From Chelatococcus sp. (GTDB taxonomy: Bacteria; Pseudomonadota; Alphaproteobacteria; Rhizobiales; Beijerinckiaceae), in contig QFQY01000046.1 of NCBI GenBank assembly GCA_003248805.1, forward strand, positions 1 through 35,496: 35,496 nucleotides of DNA. The letters run 5' to 3'. How positions within the stretch are numbered: the stretch's first letter is position 1; each line of letters opens with the position of its first letter. Below are positions 31,967 through 35,496 of the stretch, piece after piece. A program made the translations under genes and the position numbers. The notes beneath the pieces were generated by a model. It ran no database searches, was not told the origin of the DNA, and worked only from the letters and a program-made list of their open reading frames with translations.

Positions 31967-34900
31967 GCCTCAATCTCTCAGCCATCGCCGTCCGCGAGCG
32001 GGCGGTGACCCTGTTCACGATCATGCTGCTCGTGGCCGCCGGCGCCTATGCGTTCGTCAAGCTCGGGCGCGCGGAAGACCCGAGCTTCACGATCAAAACG
32101 CTGACGGTCACATCCGTCTGGCCGGGCGCGACGGCCCGCGAGATGCAGGACCTGGTCGCCGAACCCTTGGAGAAGCGGCTCCAGGAGCTGGCCTGGTATG
32201 ACCGTGTCGAAACGACGACGCGGCCGGGCTTCGCTTTCCTGACCCTCAACCTGAAGGATTCGACCCCGCCCGCGCAGGTGCAGGAGGAGTTCTACCAAGC
32301 CCGCAAGAAGCTCTCCGACGAGGCGCGGAACCTGCCGCCCGGCGTGCTCGGGCCCTTCGTCAACGACGAATACTCCGATGTCAGCTTCGCCCTCTACGCG
32401 CTCAAGGCGAAAGGCCTGCCGATGCGGGAGCTGGCCCGGCAGGCCGAGGTCATCCGGCAGGAGCTCCTCCACGTGCCCGGCGTCAAGAAGGTCAACATCC
32501 TCGGCGAGCGTCCCGAGCAGATCTTCGTCGAATTCTCCCATGAGCGGCTGGCGACGCTCGGCATCTCCGTGCAGGACGTCGTCTCGGCCCTGCAGCGGCA
32601 GAACACCGTGACGCCGGCGGGCTCCGTCGAGACCAGAGGACCGCGCGTCTTCATCCGCGTCGATGGCGCCTATGACGGCGTCCGCGCCATCGCCGACACG
32701 CCCATCGTCGCCGGCGGGCGCACGCTGAAGCTGTCCGACATCGCCGACGTCCGGCGCGGCTATGAAGATCCGCCGGGCTTCGTCATCCGACACCATGGTG
32801 AGCCGAGCCTGATGCTCGCCGCCGTCATGCAGGACGGCTGGGACGGGCTCGCGCTCGGCAGGGCGCTCGAGGCCAAGACCGCTGCCATCGGCCGGGCGCT
32901 GCCGCTCGGCATCTCGCTGGAGAAGGTGACCGACCAGGCCGTCAACATCGCTTCGGCCGTGGACGAATTCATGATGAAGTTCGCGATGGCGCTGGGCGTG
33001 GTGCTGCTCGTCAGCCTGCTCAGCCTCGGCTGGCGCGTCGGCATTGTGGTGGCCGCCGCGATTCCCATCACCCTGGCCGCCGTCTTCTTCATCATGCTGG
33101 AAACGGGGCGGTTCTTCGACAGGATCACGCTCGGCGCGCTGATCCTCGCGCTCGGTCTCCTCGTCGACGACGCCATCATCGCCATTGAGGTGATGGTCGT
33201 GAAGATGGAAGAGGGCATGGACCGCATCAAGGCGGCGGCCTATGCCTGGAGCCATACCGCGGCCCCGATGCTGTCGGGCACGCTGGTGACCATCGCGGGC
33301 TTCCTGCCGGTCGGTTTCGCCTCCTCGACGGCGGGCGAATACGCCGGCAACATCTTCTGGGTCGTCGGCTTCGCCCTGATCGTGTCATGGATCGTCGCGG
33401 TGGTCTTCACGCCCTATCTCGGCGTCAAGATGCTGCCGGACATCAAACCCGTCCCCGGCGGTCACGCGGCGATCTACGACACGCCGAACTACCGTCGCCT
33501 GCGCAAGCTCATCACCTTCGCGGTCGACCGCAAGGTCCTGACTTGCACGGTCGTCGGCCTCGCCTTCGCTGTGTCCGTCGTTGGCATGGGCGGCCTGAAA
33601 CAGCAGTTCTTCCCGACGTCCGACCGGCCTGAGGTGCTGGTCGAGGTCCGTCTGCCTGAAGGCAGCAGCATCGAGACGACGACGGCCGCGGTCGCGAAGA
33701 TCGAGCGCTGGCTGGACGAGCAGCCCGAAGCCAAGATCGTGACGAGCTATGTCGGCCAGGGCGCGCCGCGGTTCTTCCTGGCACTGTCGCCCGAACTCCC
33801 CGACCCGGCCTTCGCCAAGATCGTCGTGCTGACGCCGAACGCCGGGACGCGCGAGACTTTAAAGCAGCGCCTCCGGCAGGCCATCTCGCAGGGGCTGGCG
33901 CCCGAGGCCTATGTCCGCGCCACGCAGTTCGTCTTCGGGCCTCCCTCCGTGTTCCCGGTCGAGTTCCGCGTGACCGGCCCTGATCCGGCGCAGCTCTATG
34001 CGATCTCGGAGCGGGCTCTGGAGATCATGCGGGGCGTGCCCGACGTTCGTGAGGCCAACCGCGACTGGGGCAACCGCACGCCCGTCCTGCGCTTCGTGCC
34101 GGATCAGGACAGGCTCAATCTGATCGGGCTCTCTCCCGCCCAAGTCGGCCAGCAGCTTCAGTTCCTGATCACCGGCGTCGCCGTCACGCAGGTTCGCGAG
34201 GACATCCGCAATGTGCCCGTCGTCGCGCGCAGCGCCGGCCCCGAGCGCCTCGATCCGACGCGGCTCGCGGATTTCTCGCTGATCAGCCGCGACGGGCGCC
34301 AGGTGCCGCTCGATCAGGTGGGTCATTCGGAGATGCGTTTCGAGGAGCCGCTGCTGAAGCGCCGCGATCGCGTGCCCACGATCACGGTGCGCTCGGAGAT
34401 CAACGAGGCGACCCAGCCTCCGGAAGTCTCCAAGCAGGTCCTGACCGCGCTCCAGCCGCTGATCGCCTCGCTTCCGGCGGGCTACCGCATCGACATGGGC
34501 GGGTCGATCGAAGAGGCCGCCAAGGCCAATGACGCGCTGGCGAAGATCTTCCCGCTCATGATCGCCATCACCCTGATCGTGGTCATGCTCCAGGTCCGGT
34601 CGTTCTCGATGATGGCGATGGTGCTGTTCACGGCGCCGCTCGGCCTGATCGGCGTCGTTCCGACGCTGCTCGCCTTCAACCAGCCCTTCGGATTCAACGC
34701 GATCCTGGGCCTCATCGGCCTGGCCGGCATCCTGATGCGCAACACGCTGATCCTCACCGACCAGATCAAGGAGAACAGGGAAGCAGGGCTGGACGACTAC
34801 CACGCGGTCATCGAGGCGACGGTTCAGCGGACGCGGCCCGTCATCCTCACCGCGCTGGCCGCGGTCCTCGCCTTCATCCCGCTGACCCACTCCGTGTTCT

Positions 34901-35130
34901 GGGGCTCGATGGCCTACACCCTGATCGGTGGGACCGCCGTCGGGACCGTACTGATCCTGCTGTTCCTGCCGGCGCTCTACGCCGCCTGGTTCCGGATCTC
35001 TCCGACCCTCGCCGACCAGAGCCATGCGGCGCAGTCCGGCCCGGAACCATCGCCCGCAGCGGCACATGGAGCGACGTTCGACGGGGGAGCCGGCCATCCG
35101 GCGCGGCAGGAGCATCGAGAGGTGGCATGA
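31963..35130 (+). CDS. RND-family multidrug efflux pump, inner-membrane component
   Basis: A 1055-residue proton-driven antiporter of the AcrB superfamily. An N-terminal helix (about 12-30), a large periplasmic loop, helices 2-6, a second loop and helices 7-12 can be followed in the hydrophobicity pattern. Helix 4 contains LGLLVDDAIIAIEVMVVKMEEG (landmark LLVDDAIIAIEVMV), with the adjacent Asp pair near residue 403 that relays protons. The sequence resembles the alphaproteobacterial 'efflux RND transporter permease' group with VAVREQ-type N-termini rather than heavy-metal CusA types. The C-terminal 40 residues are hydrophilic, rich in Ala, Pro and His. The ATG overlaps the adaptor stop (ATGA). 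Confidence 0.94.
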   Translation: MSLNLSAIAVRERAVTLFTIMLLVAAGAYAFVKLGRAEDPSFTIKTLTVTSVWPGATAREMQDLVAEPLEKRLQELAWYDRVETTTRPGFAFLTLNLKDSTPPAQVQEEFYQARKKLSDEARNLPPGVLGPFVNDEYSDVSFALYALKAKGLPMRELARQAEVIRQELLHVPGVKKVNILGERPEQIFVEFSHERLATLGISVQDVVSALQRQNTVTPAGSVETRGPRVFIRVDGAYDGVRAIADTPIVAGGRTLKLSDIADVRRGYEDPPGFVIRHHGEPSLMLAAVMQDGWDGLALGRALEAKTAAIGRALPLGISLEKVTDQAVNIASAVDEFMMKFAMALGVVLLVSLLSLGWRVGIVVAAAIPITLAAVFFIMLETGRFFDRITLGALILALGLLVDDAIIAIEVMVVKMEEGMDRIKAAAYAWSHTAAPMLSGTLVTIAGFLPVGFASSTAGEYAGNIFWVVGFALIVSWIVAVVFTPYLGVKMLPDIKPVPGGHAAIYDTPNYRRLRKLITFAVDRKVLTCTVVGLAFAVSVVGMGGLKQQFFPTSDRPEVLVEVRLPEGSSIETTTAAVAKIERWLDEQPEAKIVTSYVGQGAPRFFLALSPELPDPAFAKIVVLTPNAGTRETLKQRLRQAISQGLAPEAYVRATQFVFGPPSVFPVEFRVTGPDPAQLYAISERALEIMRGVPDVREANRDWGNRTPVLRFVPDQDRLNLIGLSPAQVGQQLQFLITGVAVTQVREDIRNVPVVARSAGPERLDPTRLADFSLISRDGRQVPLDQVGHSEMRFEEPLLKRRDRVPTITVRSEINEATQPPEVSKQVLTALQPLIASLPAGYRIDMGGSIEEAAKANDALAKIFPLMIAITLIVVMLQVRSFSMMAMVLFTAPLGLIGVVPTLLAFNQPFGFNAILGLIGLAGILMRNTLILTDQIKENREAGLDDYHAVIEATVQRTRPVILTALAAVLAFIPLTHSVFWGSMAYTLIGGTAVGTVLILLFLPALYAAWFRISPTLADQSHAAQSGPEPSPAAAHGATFDGGAGHPARQEHREVA

Positions 35131-35143
35131 TCCGGATCGATGC

Positions 35144-35170
35144 GGCCTCGTGCGAAGGATGCACGAGGCC
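35144..35170 (+). terminator. Terminator-like hairpin after RND operon
   Basis: GGCCTCGTGC (35144-35153) and GCACGAGGCC (35161-35170) form a perfect 10-bp stem with a 7-nt loop, 13 bp after the RND stop. There is no T-run behind it. The rest of the 287-bp gap to the tRNA (35131-35417) has no supported gene; the last 35 bp are A+T rich. Confidence 0.55.
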
Positions 35171-35385
35171 GATCGAACAGGAAAAAGTCGCTCCGCGTCC
35201 CGCCTGGAACACGGGACGCCGGGGTCGTGTCCCTGATATCGACCCTCCGGCAAATACGGGGGCATGTCGTGAAAAAATACGGATTCGGGCCGCCGGCACG
35301 ATAATCCCGGTGCCCACCGCAAATTCGGCAGGCCGGCGAAGCGCTGGTGCAAATGTTGGGGCGGGGGTCGAAGTTCTCAGAAACA

Positions 35386-35400
35386 CCTAATCAAATCAGG
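35386..35400 (-). terminator. Possible tRNA-Ser terminator
   Basis: Read on the minus strand, CCTGAT-TTG-ATTAGG forms a short hairpin (one G-U pair) followed by TGTTTCT, 17 bp after the tRNA 3' end. The T-rich tail makes it the most terminator-like element in the window for a tRNA transcript, but the stem is short. Confidence 0.35.
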
Positions 35401-35417
35401 CATTTAATTAAACCCCA

Positions 35418-35496
35418 TGGCGGACAGGGCGGGATTCGAACCCGCGATACGGTTTCCCGTATACACACTTTCCAGGCGTGCGCCTTCAACCACTCG
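35418..35496 (-). tRNA. tRNA-Ser (anticodon GGA), 5' end cut by window
   Basis: Minus-strand tRNA gene; 79 nt are in the window and about 11 nt of the 5' acceptor/D-arm lie beyond base 35496. Anticodon loop CTGGAAA gives GGA (35473-35471), decoding UCC/UCU serine codons. The long variable arm (ACGG-GAAA-CCGT core) is the class II form of tRNA-Ser. The T arm is GCGGGTTCGAATCCCGC and the 3' end CCTGTCC-G-CCA is encoded. The strand and partial end are certain from these landmarks. Confidence 0.95.

Noticed and set aside
35127..35390. 87-codon ORF whose ATG overlaps the RND stop by 4 bp
   Set aside because: Despite the coupled-looking start, third codon positions lack the strong G/C bias of genes here, the start runs through the terminator-like hairpin, and the product resembles nothing.

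Overview
The window is high-G+C DNA with the gene content and intergenic repeats of an alphaproteobacterium of the order Hyphomicrobiales. A Bosea-like genome is my best guess. That is an inference from the usg gene, the DUF2244 protein, the split 5-oxoprolinase and the palindromic repeats, not from a 16S or marker-gene comparison. Genes are densely packed, with many 1-4 bp start/stop overlaps, and most intergenic gaps are under 300 bp.

Region 1 (1-9201) is one long + strand nucleoside uptake and salvage cluster. It holds a BMP-type substrate-binding protein (5' end cut off by the window), a double-domain ABC ATPase, two permeases, cytidine deaminase (cdd), a trimeric-type purine nucleoside phosphorylase, deoxyribose-phosphate aldolase (deoC) and thymidine phosphorylase (deoA), ending with a GhrA-like 2-hydroxyacid dehydrogenase. 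Imported nucleosides would be deaminated and phosphorolysed, and deoxyribose 5-phosphate cleaved to acetaldehyde and glyceraldehyde 3-phosphate. The phosphopentomutase step (deoB) is not in the window. Each of the three gaps between the transporter genes carries a different palindromic repeat.

Region 2 (9331-12764) is miscellaneous: a secreted phytase-like esterase, a small lipoprotein with a Sel1-like segment and a duplicated CTNGVC motif, and endonuclease III (nth), which is divergent from a DUF2244 membrane protein across only 20 bp.

Region 3 (12833-18307) concerns amide nitrogen: a LysR regulator with its own palindrome, an M20 carbamoylase/amidohydrolase, then pxpB-pxpC behind a good sigma-54 promoter candidate. 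pxpA is convergent and overlaps the 3' end of pxpC. usg follows.

Region 4 (18436-23819) is an alcohol/aldehyde oxidation module: a GAF-Fis regulator without an AAA+ domain, an ExaC/AldB-like aldehyde dehydrogenase, a zinc alcohol dehydrogenase (adhP), a DUF779 protein and a TTG-initiated LysR regulator. A second M20 amidohydrolase (23822-25066, minus) is convergent with that LysR. Its upstream region has an ATAG-N7-CTAT box like the one in front of the first LysR gene.

Region 5 (25382-35130) looks more accessory: a tetR-yciI pair with a 34-bp palindrome upstream, a Gfo/Idh/MocA oxidoreductase, and a divergent multidrug-efflux locus. Its minus arm is tetR, an MFS pump, an 86-codon unknown ORF and an SDR, chained by 4-bp overlaps. 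Its plus arm is an RND adaptor and RND pump. The two arms are driven from promoters interlocked through a perfect 11-bp inverted repeat. The window closes in the 3' part of a minus-strand tRNA-Ser(GGA).

I see no prophage, transposase or CRISPR array. The most notable signals are regulatory: the interlocked tetR/hlyD promoters, the sigma-54 site before pxpB, the GAF-Fis regulator whose Shine-Dalgarno lies in a perfect hairpin, the shared LysR-type boxes and the shared -10 region of nth/DUF2244.
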